A stretch of 64,000 bases of DNA. Source: ZC4RG20 sp964553875. Lineage in GTDB: Bacteria > Pseudomonadota > Gammaproteobacteria > Steroidobacterales > Rariloculaceae. The translations under genes were made by a program, and so were the position numbers. A model generated the notes under the pieces. That model had not been told where the DNA came from. It ran no database searches and saw nothing but the letters and a program-made list of their open reading frames with translations. Shown one piece after another: positions 1-7,700 of this stretch (position 1 is its first letter; every line of letters begins with the position of its first letter). The stretch lies in NCBI GenBank assembly GCA_964553875.1, contig CAZKNH010000004.1:1-64000 (forward strand). The letters are read 5' to 3'.

Positions 1-499
1 GCTGCTCGAAGCTCTGCGCCCAGATGCCGATGATGAAGCCGAACAGGCTGAACGTGAGGCACGTGAGCACGAGAAACGTGAGCATCCATATCGGATGCTC
101 GATGTGCACCGGGACGAGGCAGGCCGCGGTCGCGAGGATGATGAGGCCGAGGATCGCGGATTTCGTCGCCGCGGCGCCGACGTAGCCCAACAGGATCTCG
201 ATGTACGAGACCGGCGCGGACAGCACCTCGTAGATGGTCCCCGTGAAGCGCGGGAAATAGATGCCGAACGATGCGTTCGACAGGCTCTGCGTCAGGAGCG
301 ATAGCATGATCAGGCCCGGCACGAGAAAGGAGCCGTAGTTCACGCCCTCGACCTCGTCGATCCGAGAGCCTATCGCCGCGCCGAACACGACGAAGTAGAG
401 CGACGTCGACAGCACCGGCGACACGATGCTCTGCAGGATCGTGCGCCACATACGCGCCATCTCGAAACGATAAATGGCCTTGACCGCGTAGAAGTTCAT
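1..499 (-). CDS. ABC-2 type transporter permease (3' end beyond window)
   Basis: Membrane subunit of an ABC-2 family exporter; the substrate is not evident. The frame opens with ATG at 499 and runs off the left edge, leaving about 166 N-terminal residues. A short basic cytoplasmic N-terminus (MNFYAVKAIYRFEMARMW) leads into several hydrophobic stretches. The segment FTGTIYEVLSAPVS is typical of the first ABC-2 cytoplasmic loop of the DrrB/YadH/NodJ group. Its ATG overlaps the TGA of the upstream ATPase gene by four bases (ATGA, 496-499), so the two are translationally coupled and very probably form one transporter. The C-terminal half is not visible. Confidence 0.88.
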   Translation of the reverse strand, partial: MNFYAVKAIYRFEMARMWRTILQSIVSPVLSTSLYFVVFGAAIGSRIDEVEGVNYGSFLVPGLIMLSLLTQSLSNASFGIYFPRFTGTIYEVLSAPVSYIEILLGYVGAAATKSAILGLIILATAACLVPVHIEHPIWMLTFLVLTCLTFSLFGFIIGIWAQSFEQ

Positions 500-1428
500 G
501 CGGATCGCTTCACCAGGCTGACGAAGATGTCCTCGAGTGAGCTCTGCGTCGTGTGCAGGTCGCGGAACTTGATCCCGGCCTGCTGCAGGTCGCCCAAGAG
601 CGCCGTGATGCCGGTGCGCTCGGCTTGAGTGTCGTACGTATAGATGAGCTCGGAGCCGTCGGCGTTGAGCTCGAGGCCGTAGCGCGAGAGCTCCGTCGGC
701 AGCGCGTCGAGCCGCTCGGCAAGCTCGAGCGTCAGCTGCTTCTTGCCGAGCTGGCGCATCAGCACGGCCTTGTCCTCGACGAGCGCGAGCTCGCCGCGGT
801 TGATCACGCCGACCCGGTCGGCCATCTCCTCGGCCTCTTCGATGTAGTGGGTCGTCAGGATGATCGTCACGCCCGACTCGCGGAGCCCCCGCACCATGTT
901 CCACATGTCCTGCCGAAGCTCGACGTCGACGCCGGCGGTCGGCTCGTCGAGGAACAGGACCTCGGGCTCGTGCGAGAGCGCCTTCGCGATCATCACGCGC
1001 CGCTTCATGCCGCCGGACAGCGCGAGGATTTTCGAATCCTTCTTGTCCCACAGCGACAGCGCCTTCAGCACACGCTCGATGTGGGCAGGGTTGGCGGGCT
1101 TCCCGAAGAGCCCGCGGCTGAAGGTCACGGTCGCCCAGACGGTCTCGAATGCGTCGGTCGTCAGCTCCTGCGGCACGAGGCCGATCTTCGCGCGGGCGGC
1201 CCGGTAGTCGCGGACGATGTCATGGCCGTCGACCGTTACCGTGCCCGACGTCGGGGTCACGATCCCGCAGACGATGCTGATCAGCGTCGTCTTGCCCGCG
1301 CCGTTCGGCCCAAGGAGCGCGAAGATCTCGCCGCGCCGGATCGAGAGATTCACGTTCTTCAGTGCCTCGAAGCCCGACGCATACCGCTTCGAGAGGCCGC
1401 GAATCTCGATGATCGGAGTCGTGGACAT
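496..1428 (-). CDS. ABC-2 type transporter ATP-binding protein
   Basis: Cytoplasmic ATPase of the exporter whose permease follows with a 4-base overlap. The 310-residue product has Walker A GPNGAGKTT (residues 40-48), Q-loop region LVPQEL, ABC signature LSGGMKRRV (from residue 137), Walker B EVLFLDEP (156-163) and the switch His in TTHYIEEAE. The C-terminal 80 residues after the nucleotide-binding domain match the extension seen in DrrA/YadG-type exporters of polysaccharides, lipids or drugs. The frame is open upstream to 1605, but that part is low-quality, Arg/Pro-rich sequence. ATG at 1428 (MSTTPIIEIRGLSKRY) starts exactly at the conserved domain and is preferred. Substrate unknown. Confidence 0.9.
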   Translation of the reverse strand: MSTTPIIEIRGLSKRYASGFEALKNVNLSIRRGEIFALLGPNGAGKTTLISIVCGIVTPTSGTVTVDGHDIVRDYRAARAKIGLVPQELTTDAFETVWATVTFSRGLFGKPANPAHIERVLKALSLWDKKDSKILALSGGMKRRVMIAKALSHEPEVLFLDEPTAGVDVELRQDMWNMVRGLRESGVTIILTTHYIEEAEEMADRVGVINRGELALVEDKAVLMRQLGKKQLTLELAERLDALPTELSRYGLELNADGSELIYTYDTQAERTGITALLGDLQQAGIKFRDLHTTQSSLEDIFVSLVKRSA

Positions 1429-1745
1429 GCTCGGTCTCGTCCCCGCCGTCGCCGCCTGCGACCGGGGCCCTCCTGTGCTCGAATCGGGGGCGGCCAGCCG
1501 GGAGGCCGGCGGCCGAGGGGCCGTATTCTCCACGGATTCGCGTCTCATTTCTAACGTCAGCGCGCCTTCCGATGAGGAGCACCGTGTTCCCCGCCCATAC
1601 GGCACACGTCGGGCAAGTCACTGATTTCGAATGCGTTAACCGGAGCGGGTGCACCGTTTAACAACCGTTAATTGCGTGACAAGACGGGGGGCGGCCGGAA
1701 ACTTCCGCCCCGACCGCGTGCCGTAGGGACAGCGGACCAGAGTTC
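1429..1745. promoter_or_regulatory. Divergent intergenic region with repeated GTTAA motifs
   Basis: This 317-base gap separates the leftward ABC exporter genes from the rightward TonB-dependent receptor gene, so it must hold at least two promoters. Its middle is AT-richer than the surroundings. It contains GTTAAC at 1635-1640 and an inverted repeat TTAAC-N4-GTTAA at 1658-1671, which could be an operator. I see no convincing -35/-10 pair and no small gene. Confidence 0.4.
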
Positions 1746-3860
1746 ATGAAGAGCGAGCGTATGATGCACCGACGATCCGGGTTCCGACTCGATCCGACCT
1801 CACGCCCTATGTCACGCCTCGCGGCGGCGCTCTACCGCGCGCGGCCGCGCGGCAGGGCGCTTCTCTGCACGGCTGCCGGGATGGCCGCCGCGACCGTCGC
1901 CGTAGCCCAGCCGAACGCGGCGGGACCGATCGAGGAGGTCGTCGTGTTCGGCCGCGGCACCGCGCTGATCGGCGCGGCCGGTGCCGCGAGCGAAGGGCAG
2001 GTGGCCGGCGCGGACCTCGCGGTTCGACCGCTGCTCAAGGTCGCCGAGGTGCTCGAGGCGGTGCCGGGGCTGATCGCCGCGCAGCATTCCGGCACCGGCA
2101 AGGCGAACCAGTACTTCCTGCGCGGTTTCAACCTCGATCACGGCACGGACTTCACGACGTACGTCGACGACATGCCGTGGAACCTGCGCAGCCACGGGCA
2201 CGGCCAGGGCTACCTCGACGTGAACGGCCTGATGCCGGAGGTGATCGAAAGCATCGAGTACCGAAAGGGGCCATACCGCGCGAGCGTCGGCGACTTCTCG
2301 ATGGCGGGCTCCGCGCACATCAGGACCGTGGACGGCTGGGATCAGCCGTTCGTGTCGCTCGAGACCGGCGAGTACGACTGGGCGCGCGTCGCTGCCGGCG
2401 GCACGACCGACTTCGCCGGGGGCCGGCTGAGCGGCGCCGCGCAGTGGAAGCGGTACGACGGGCCGTGGCAGCTCGACGAGGACCTGAACCACGCGTCGCT
2501 CTGGACGAAGTACGGCCGCGACACGTCGTTCGGCGAACTGGAGCTCACGCTCAGCGGCTACCGTGCGACGTGGAGGCCGACGGAGCAGATCCCGGAGCGG
2601 GCGATCGGCACGCCGGTCTGCGCCGACGAGTTCTGCGCGCTCGACCCGACCGCGACCGGCGAGACGTCGCGGTGGATCGCGACCGCCGGCATTGAAGGCG
2701 GGACATGGAACGCGAGCGCGTATCTGCAGTACTACGACTGGGAGATGCTGTCCAACCCGACCTACGACTTCCAGATCGATCAGTTCGATCGCCGCTGGAC
2801 GCTCGGCGGCCGCGTCGAGCGTAACGTCCTGTCCCGCGCGAGCCTCGACGTCGACGTCGGCGCCGAGCTCCGGCACGACGACATCGGCAAGGTCGGGCTC
2901 GATCACACCGAAGCCGGCGAGCTCGTCGAGAACATCGCGAGCAACTCGATCGAGGAGACGTCGCTCGGCGTGTACGCGGAGGCGATGTGGTCGCCGACGG
3001 ATCGCCTGCGAGTGCTCGCGGGGCTTCGCGGCGACGTCTACGCGTTCGACGTCGCGGCGCGGGTACCGGGCAGCTTTGCCGGCAGCGAGCGCGACAGCCG
3101 CGTGTCGCCGAAGCTCGGCGCGGCCTACACGTTGACCGACGACGTCGAGCTCTACGCGAACTGGGGGCGCGGCTTTCATTCGAACGACGCGCGGGGCGTC
3201 GTGAACGAGCTCGAGCCGGTGCCGGGTCTCGTCAAGGGAACCGGGTACGAGGCCGGCGCGCGCTTCGAGATCGGGAGCCTGAGGCTCACGACCGCGTACT
3301 GGTGGCTCGATCTCGACAGCGAGCTCAAGTTCGTCGGTGACTCGAACTCGGTCGAGCCGTCCGGCGCGTCGGAGCGGCGGGGCTACGAGATCGTCGCGTT
3401 CTGGCGGCCGATCGACTGGCTCGGCATCGACGCCGTCTATACGGGCAGCCGCGCCCGCTACGTCGACGAGGTCGACGGCGGCCGGCGGATCGAAGGGGCC
3501 GTCGAGCACGCGGGGCAGCTCGGCGTGTCGGCCGTGACGGGGCCGTGGGAGGCGAGCGTGCGTCTGCGCTATCTCGGTCCGTACGCGCTCGTGCCCGACA
3601 ACTCGAGGCGAGCGGGCAGCGAGACGCACCTCAACGTGCGCGCGGCGTACACGATCGGCCGCACGACGATCTACGGCGAGCTCCTGAACGCGCTCGACGA
3701 GAAGGGCAAGGACATCGTCTACTGGTACGAGGCATACGTCGACGGGCTCGATCCACCGGGGCTCACGTCCGAGGATATCGACTGCGACGTCGTGAACTGC
3801 CGCATGAGCCGTGCCGAGGAGCCGAGGACGTTCCGCGTCGGCGTGACTTACCGCTTCTAG
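1746..3860 (+). CDS. TonB-dependent outer-membrane receptor
   Basis: Predicted 704-residue outer-membrane active transporter energised by TonB-ExbBD. A signal peptide lies near residues 38-54 (hydrophobic, ending AVAQ). A TonB-box-like PIEEVVVFG follows. The plug domain spans roughly residues 70-190, with VPGLIAAQHSGTGKANQYFLR and VIESIEYRKGPYRASVGDFS typical of the family. The rest reads as alternating beta strands and ends in TYRF, with the C-terminal Phe of outer-membrane barrels. The ATG at 1746 gives an unusually long N-region; ATG at 1761, 1764 or 1809 would give a more normal signal peptide. No siderophore, vitamin or sugar genes flank it, so the ligand is unknown. It converges with the heme porin gene, with 28 bases between the stops. 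Confidence 0.9.
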   Translation: MKSERMMHRRSGFRLDPTSRPMSRLAAALYRARPRGRALLCTAAGMAAATVAVAQPNAAGPIEEVVVFGRGTALIGAAGAASEGQVAGADLAVRPLLKVAEVLEAVPGLIAAQHSGTGKANQYFLRGFNLDHGTDFTTYVDDMPWNLRSHGHGQGYLDVNGLMPEVIESIEYRKGPYRASVGDFSMAGSAHIRTVDGWDQPFVSLETGEYDWARVAAGGTTDFAGGRLSGAAQWKRYDGPWQLDEDLNHASLWTKYGRDTSFGELELTLSGYRATWRPTEQIPERAIGTPVCADEFCALDPTATGETSRWIATAGIEGGTWNASAYLQYYDWEMLSNPTYDFQIDQFDRRWTLGGRVERNVLSRASLDVDVGAELRHDDIGKVGLDHTEAGELVENIASNSIEETSLGVYAEAMWSPTDRLRVLAGLRGDVYAFDVAARVPGSFAGSERDSRVSPKLGAAYTLTDDVELYANWGRGFHSNDARGVVNELEPVPGLVKGTGYEAGARFEIGSLRLTTAYWWLDLDSELKFVGDSNSVEPSGASERRGYEIVAFWRPIDWLGIDAVYTGSRARYVDEVDGGRRIEGAVEHAGQLGVSAVTGPWEASVRLRYLGPYALVPDNSRRAGSETHLNVRAAYTIGRTTIYGELLNALDEKGKDIVYWYEAYVDGLDPPGLTSEDIDCDVVNCRMSRAEEPRTFRVGVTYRF

Positions 3861-3888
3861 AAGTCGCCGCGCCTTCGGAGCTTGCGCG

Positions 3889-5019
3889 TCAGAAGTAGAC
3901 GTGCAGCTCCGCGAAGAACACGTCGCGATTGCTCGCGTCGTCGCCGGGCACGCCGTTGTAGAAGCGCATGCCGATGCGTGACTGCACGTGCTGCATCGGC
4001 GAGAGCTCCCAGACGACGCTGTATCGCTCCCGCTCGTTCTCGTCGAGATCGTCGTCCGGATCGTGGTACTCGTACGTGAGCTTCAGGTTGTGGCCGCGGC
4101 GTATCCGCCAGTTGCCCTCGAGGAGACTCACGTACGTGTCGCGCTTGCCGGCCGGCGTGTCGTCGGTCACGAGATCGGCTTCGGCGAGCCAAGCGATCGG
4201 CCCGGTGCGCCAGCCGACGTAGGCGGCGCGGATCTCGCGGTCGCCGAGGTCCGCATTGTTGTAGTTGTAGCTCGCGCCGATCCGCCAGCGCGGCAGGACG
4301 TAGGTCGCGTTGAGCGACGTCTGCTTCGTCGAATCGTTCTCGCCGCCGCCGGCGGTGCCGTTCGTGACGCCGAGCTGCGCGGACCAGCGCGGGAGCTCGA
4401 GCCCGAGCTCGATGCCGTGATCGGGCGTGTCGAAGTTCATCCCCGTGATCTGGCGCACGAATGCGGTATCGTCCTGGAGGCGCAGCCCGTGCGGCAGGAA
4501 GAACTTGCCGGCCTTGATCGTGTACCGCCCGTTCGCGGGCGTGACGAGCGCGTACGCCTCGCGGGCGACGGCGCCGCCGGGTGCAACCTGCTCGTCGAGA
4601 TAAATCGTCAGCAGATTCGGAATCGCGCGAAGCGCGGCGTAGACCGTCGCGCGCGAGATCGCGAACTCCGACTCCGCGTCGAGCCCGGGGATGTCTTCGT
4701 AGACGAGGCCCGTGCGCAGGTCGCCGCCGAGCGCGACGTAGCGCTGCAGCTCGCCGAGCCAGCCCGCGTCCGTCGCGTCGACGCCGGCAGGCGTGACGAT
4801 CCGCGCGGCGAGCTCGCTCCGCGCCCACGCGTTCCCGAACGCGTTCCGCATCCCGCCGCCGCTCGGATTGACGTGGCAGCTGACGCACTTGAGCCCCGTT
4901 CTCACCGCGAGATACGGCTCCGCGCGAGCGCTCGGCGCGAGCAGCGCGGTCACGAGCGCAAACGCGACCGCGACGACGGACGCGATCCCGAACCGCGTCT
5001 TCCCGATCGGCGTCTCCAT
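3889..5019 (-). CDS. Outer-membrane beta-barrel protein with N-terminal heme-c motif
   Basis: A 376-residue exported protein: signal peptide at residues 1-33 (ending PSARA), then one CVSCH heme-c attachment motif (Cys45, Cys48, His49) followed by NPSGGGMRNAFGNAW. The remainder is amphipathic beta-strand sequence (for example GPIAWLAEADLVTDD and NWRIRRGHNLKLTYEYHD) ending in HVYF, the usual C-terminus of an outer-membrane barrel. I infer a porin-like barrel with a periplasm-facing c-type heme. ATG at 5019 is supported by GGAG about 11 bases upstream; the open frame further upstream overlaps the preceding gene and is spurious. It follows the two-heme lipoprotein gene after 14 bases, so the pair is probably an operon that moves electrons at or through the outer membrane. 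No exact homologue recognised. Confidence 0.82.
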   Translation of the reverse strand: METPIGKTRFGIASVVAVAFALVTALLAPSARAEPYLAVRTGLKCVSCHVNPSGGGMRNAFGNAWARSELAARIVTPAGVDATDAGWLGELQRYVALGGDLRTGLVYEDIPGLDAESEFAISRATVYAALRAIPNLLTIYLDEQVAPGGAVAREAYALVTPANGRYTIKAGKFFLPHGLRLQDDTAFVRQITGMNFDTPDHGIELGLELPRWSAQLGVTNGTAGGGENDSTKQTSLNATYVLPRWRIGASYNYNNADLGDREIRAAYVGWRTGPIAWLAEADLVTDDTPAGKRDTYVSLLEGNWRIRRGHNLKLTYEYHDPDDDLDENERERYSVVWELSPMQHVQSRIGMRFYNGVPGDDASNRDVFFAELHVYF

Positions 5020-5033
5020 ACGCCAGGCTCCGA

Positions 5034-6311
5034 TCAACGTGCCGCACCGGCCGCGATCCATTCGCGGATCGCGGCGATGACGTCGGGCTCGAGCGGATCC
5101 TGCAAGAGCGGCATGCGCCCGCCGACGGCAGCCGTCCCCTCGATCTTGTGCACGAGGTAGCTCGCATCGGGGTCGTTCGGCGCGACGCGCATCACCGAGG
5201 GCTGCTCGAGGCTCGCGACGCCGACGAGGCCGGCGAAGCTCGCGTCGGCGTTCGACAGATCGAGGCCCGACGGCAGCGTGCCGGACGACGGGCCGGTGTG
5301 GCACGCAGAGCAGATCGGCGTGAACACGTTCGCCTGTATCGACTCGAGCGTCGGCTGGACGCCTTGCGGCGGAGTCGCGACCGTGAAGTCGGCGATGAAG
5401 TCGCCGCCCTGCGTGCCGTCGCCGGACGGAAACGTGCCCGTGAACTCGCCGTCGAGCGCGTTCGCGTCGAGATCGAGGATCGGCGCCGGCGCGTCGCCCG
5501 CAAGCCGGACGCGGTACGTGTCGTCGGCGGACGTGACGCCCGCGAGATCCATCACGGCCGATGCAGGGTTGCTCGGCGACACGCCGACGGAGGCAGGCGT
5601 CACGACGGTCTCGTTGCCGTCGTCGAACGTGCCGTCGCCGCCGCTTGCCGTCAGCGTGAACGACTGCGCGGTGATCGACGTCGCGTCGAGCTCGCGGTCG
5701 AACATCGCGATGATCGACGGCGGCAGCGCGTCGAGCGTCGAATCGGGAAGCGGAGACAGCGACGTCACGCGGAGCGGCGCGCTCGGCGGCGCCGGCGGCG
5801 TCGGCGGCTGCGCACCGTCCGTGATCCATTGACGGATCACCGCGATGTCCGCCTGCGGCAGCGGCGCCATGTTGAGCGGCATCCGCGCGCCGACGGCGGC
5901 CGTGCCTTCGAGCTTCTGAATCAGGTAGCTGTTGTTCGGGTCGCCCGGCGCGACGCGCAGGATCGACGGCACCTCGGCGCTCGGCACGCCGACGAGCAGG
6001 CCGTAGCTGTTCGCTTCGTCGAGCCTGAGCCCCTGCGGCGCGGCCGCACCCGAGTGGCACGTCGTGCAGATCGGCGTGAAGATGTTCTCTTGAATCGACG
6101 CGAACGTCGGCTCGAGGACCGGCGGGGTGCCGCCGCCGCCACCGCCGCCGCCGCCACTACCGCCACCGCCGCCGCCTGGCGGCGGCGGGCTGCCTCCGCC
6201 TCCGCTGCCCGAGCCGCAGCCGGTCGCGGCGGCGAGCGCGACGGCGAGCAACGAGGCTTCGAGCGCGAGCACGAGACGATGTCGGGTCTTTCCGGCGTTC
6301 GAAGGTTTCAT
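5034..6311 (-). CDS. Lipoprotein with two cytochrome-c-like modules and a central Ig-like domain
   Basis: A 425-residue secreted lipoprotein: signal sequence with acylatable Cys32 (AATGC), then a Gly/Pro-rich linker to about residue 62. Module 1 carries CTTCH (residues 82-86) and a later RMP; module 2 carries CSACH (from residue 334) and RMP (Met400). The two modules match closely over about 90 residues, including RVAPGDPNNSYL versus RVAPNDPDASYL and EGTAAVGARMPL versus EGTAAVGGRMPL, so they arose by internal duplication. Between them lies a Big/SbsA-like segment (FDRELDATSITAQSFTLT). Each module probably binds one c-type heme with His/Met ligation. ATG at 6311 has GGAGG ten bases upstream. 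It is followed by the heme-barrel gene and is likely the redox partner of that protein. Confidence 0.85.
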   Translation of the reverse strand: MKPSNAGKTRHRLVLALEASLLAVALAAATGCGSGSGGGGSPPPPGGGGGGSGGGGGGGGGTPPVLEPTFASIQENIFTPICTTCHSGAAAPQGLRLDEANSYGLLVGVPSAEVPSILRVAPGDPNNSYLIQKLEGTAAVGARMPLNMAPLPQADIAVIRQWITDGAQPPTPPAPPSAPLRVTSLSPLPDSTLDALPPSIIAMFDRELDATSITAQSFTLTASGGDGTFDDGNETVVTPASVGVSPSNPASAVMDLAGVTSADDTYRVRLAGDAPAPILDLDANALDGEFTGTFPSGDGTQGGDFIADFTVATPPQGVQPTLESIQANVFTPICSACHTGPSSGTLPSGLDLSNADASFAGLVGVASLEQPSVMRVAPNDPDASYLVHKIEGTAAVGGRMPLLQDPLEPDVIAAIREWIAAGAAR

Positions 6312-6441
6312 CGATGACGGCCTCCTGCATGGCATGACGGTCGCAGCGCTTGAGTACCGACACGAGCTCGCAAGGTTCAATGGCAGGAACCGCCGCGCGG
6401 CCGTAGACTTGAACGACCGTGTCTCGATCGGCCAGGCGCTC

Positions 6442-7056
6442 GTGAGCATCGACCGGCAAGCACATCCGCCCGCTAGCCCGATCTCCGCATCGGACGACGA
6501 CGCGGCGGACGTCGGGCTGCTCGAGCGGATCCGCAGCGGCGATCGCGATGCGCTGCACCAGCTCTACCGCAAGTACTACCAGCCGTTGTTGCGCTTCACG
6601 TACCGTCTCACTGGTCGGCTCGATCTCGCCGAGGAGACGGTCAACGACGTGATGCTCGTCGTGTGGCAGGACGCGGGCGCGTTCGAGGCGCGCTCGCGAG
6701 TCGCGACGTGGATCATGGGTATTGCGTACCGCAAGGCGATGAAGCTCGGCGAGCGCGCGCGGCGCTGGTACAGCCGGTTCGCGGCCGCGGATTTCGGCGC
6801 GTCGATTGAACGCACGGAGCGCGGCACGGAACTTACGGAGCAGACCGAGCTCGAGGACCTGCTCGAGCAGGCATTACGCGCGCTGCCGGCCGAGCAGCGC
6901 GCGGTCGTCGAGCTGACGTATTACTTCGGCTGCTCGTACGAGGAGATCGCGAGCATCGTGGACTGTCCGGTGAACACGGTGAAGACGCGGATGTTCCACG
7001 CGCGCGGGAAGCTTCGGGCGCTGCTGCCGAGGCTCGGCCGGGACGAGCTGCGATGA
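6442..7056 (+). CDS. ECF-type RNA polymerase sigma factor
   Basis: A sigma-70 family, extracytoplasmic-function regulator of about 204 residues. Region 2 is visible as DALHQLYRKYYQPLLRFTYR, LDLAEETVNDVMLVVWQ and RVATWIMGIAYRKA. Region 4 is LRALPAEQRAVVELTYYFG, followed by the helix-turn-helix CSYEEIASIVDCPVNTVKTR. The start is uncertain: GTG at 6442 gives a normal ECF length. ATG at 6334 lies only 22 bases from the divergent lipoprotein start and would add an unconserved extension. The TGA overlaps the ATG of the anti-sigma gene (7053-7056), the usual arrangement for a sigma/anti-sigma pair. ECF factors commonly activate their own promoter, which would lie at about 6312-6440. Confidence 0.88.
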   Translation: MSIDRQAHPPASPISASDDDAADVGLLERIRSGDRDALHQLYRKYYQPLLRFTYRLTGRLDLAEETVNDVMLVVWQDAGAFEARSRVATWIMGIAYRKAMKLGERARRWYSRFAAADFGASIERTERGTELTEQTELEDLLEQALRALPAEQRAVVELTYYFGCSYEEIASIVDCPVNTVKTRMFHARGKLRALLPRLGRDELR

Positions 7057-7700
7057 CCGGGCACGCGTCCGAGCACGAGTACGCCATGGAGCTTTTGCCC
7101 TGGCTCGTGAACGGCACGCTCGCGGGCGACGAGCGCGAGCGCGTCGAACGGCACATCAAACAGTGCTTGACGTGCCGGACCGAGCTCGCGGAGCAGACGC
7201 GGCTCGAGTCGCTCGTTCGACGTCAGCCCGTCGTGCCGCTCGCCGCCGATGCGAGCTTCGAGCGGCTGCGGAGCCGTCTCGACAAGGCGTCGCGGTCACG
7301 CGCGCCGCGCCGGACGATGTGGGCGGTCGCCGCGTCCGCCACCATCGCCGTCGCGGTCGGACTGGTCATGGCGGTAGGGCTCATCGACATGGAGCGCGAG
7401 CGCGGCTACGGCGCGTACCGGACGTTGTCCGATGCCGCGGGTCCGGGGCCGCTGATCGACGTGATCTTCGCCGACGGCGTACGCGAGGCCGAGATGCGCG
7501 CGCTGCTCGACGAGCTCGGTGCCGAGATCGTCTCTGGGCCGAGTCGAAGCCTCGGCCGCTATACGCTGCGGCTTCCGGCGTCGGCGGACACCGACACGGT
7601 TGTGCGCCGGCTGTCCGACGACACGCGCATCCGTTTCGCCGGACCGACGTTCGCGCCGCCGCCCGACGGAGCGCCGGCGCACGGGGAGGCCGATCGATGA
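7053..7700 (+). CDS. Zinc-finger anti-sigma factor with periplasmic subtilase-prodomain-like region
   Basis: A 215-residue membrane anti-sigma factor. Residues 8-50 form a ZAS-type zinc-binding anti-sigma domain with His34-x3-Cys38-x2-Cys41. One transmembrane helix follows (about residues 88-110, AASATIAVAVGLVMAVGLI). The periplasmic part, residues 130-205, reads PLIDVIFADGVREAEMRALL ... LGRYTLRLPA ... VVRRLSDDTRIRFAGP. That is the pattern of the N-terminal prodomain or I9-like inhibitor of S8 proteases (a strand, a helix ending in LGAEIV, a Y-x-LRLP strand, then a helix ending in R-x-R-F-A-x-P). It overlaps both the sigma gene and the S8 protease gene by ATGA. The zinc-finger assignment is firm; the prodomain similarity is my reading and needs profile comparison. 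Confidence 0.88.
   Translation: MTGHASEHEYAMELLPWLVNGTLAGDERERVERHIKQCLTCRTELAEQTRLESLVRRQPVVPLAADASFERLRSRLDKASRSRAPRRTMWAVAASATIAVAVGLVMAVGLIDMERERGYGAYRTLSDAAGPGPLIDVIFADGVREAEMRALLDELGAEIVSGPSRSLGRYTLRLPASADTDTVVRRLSDDTRIRFAGPTFAPPPDGAPAHGEADR

Noticed and set aside
1812..3629. A 605-codon frame antisense to the TonB-dependent receptor
   Set aside because: No recognisable motif, extreme Arg content, and the opposite strand encodes a complete receptor.
6334..6441. ATG at 6334 as the sigma-factor start
   Set aside because: It would place the start only 22 bases from the divergent lipoprotein start, leaving no room for promoters. It would also add about 36 residues without sigma-factor character.
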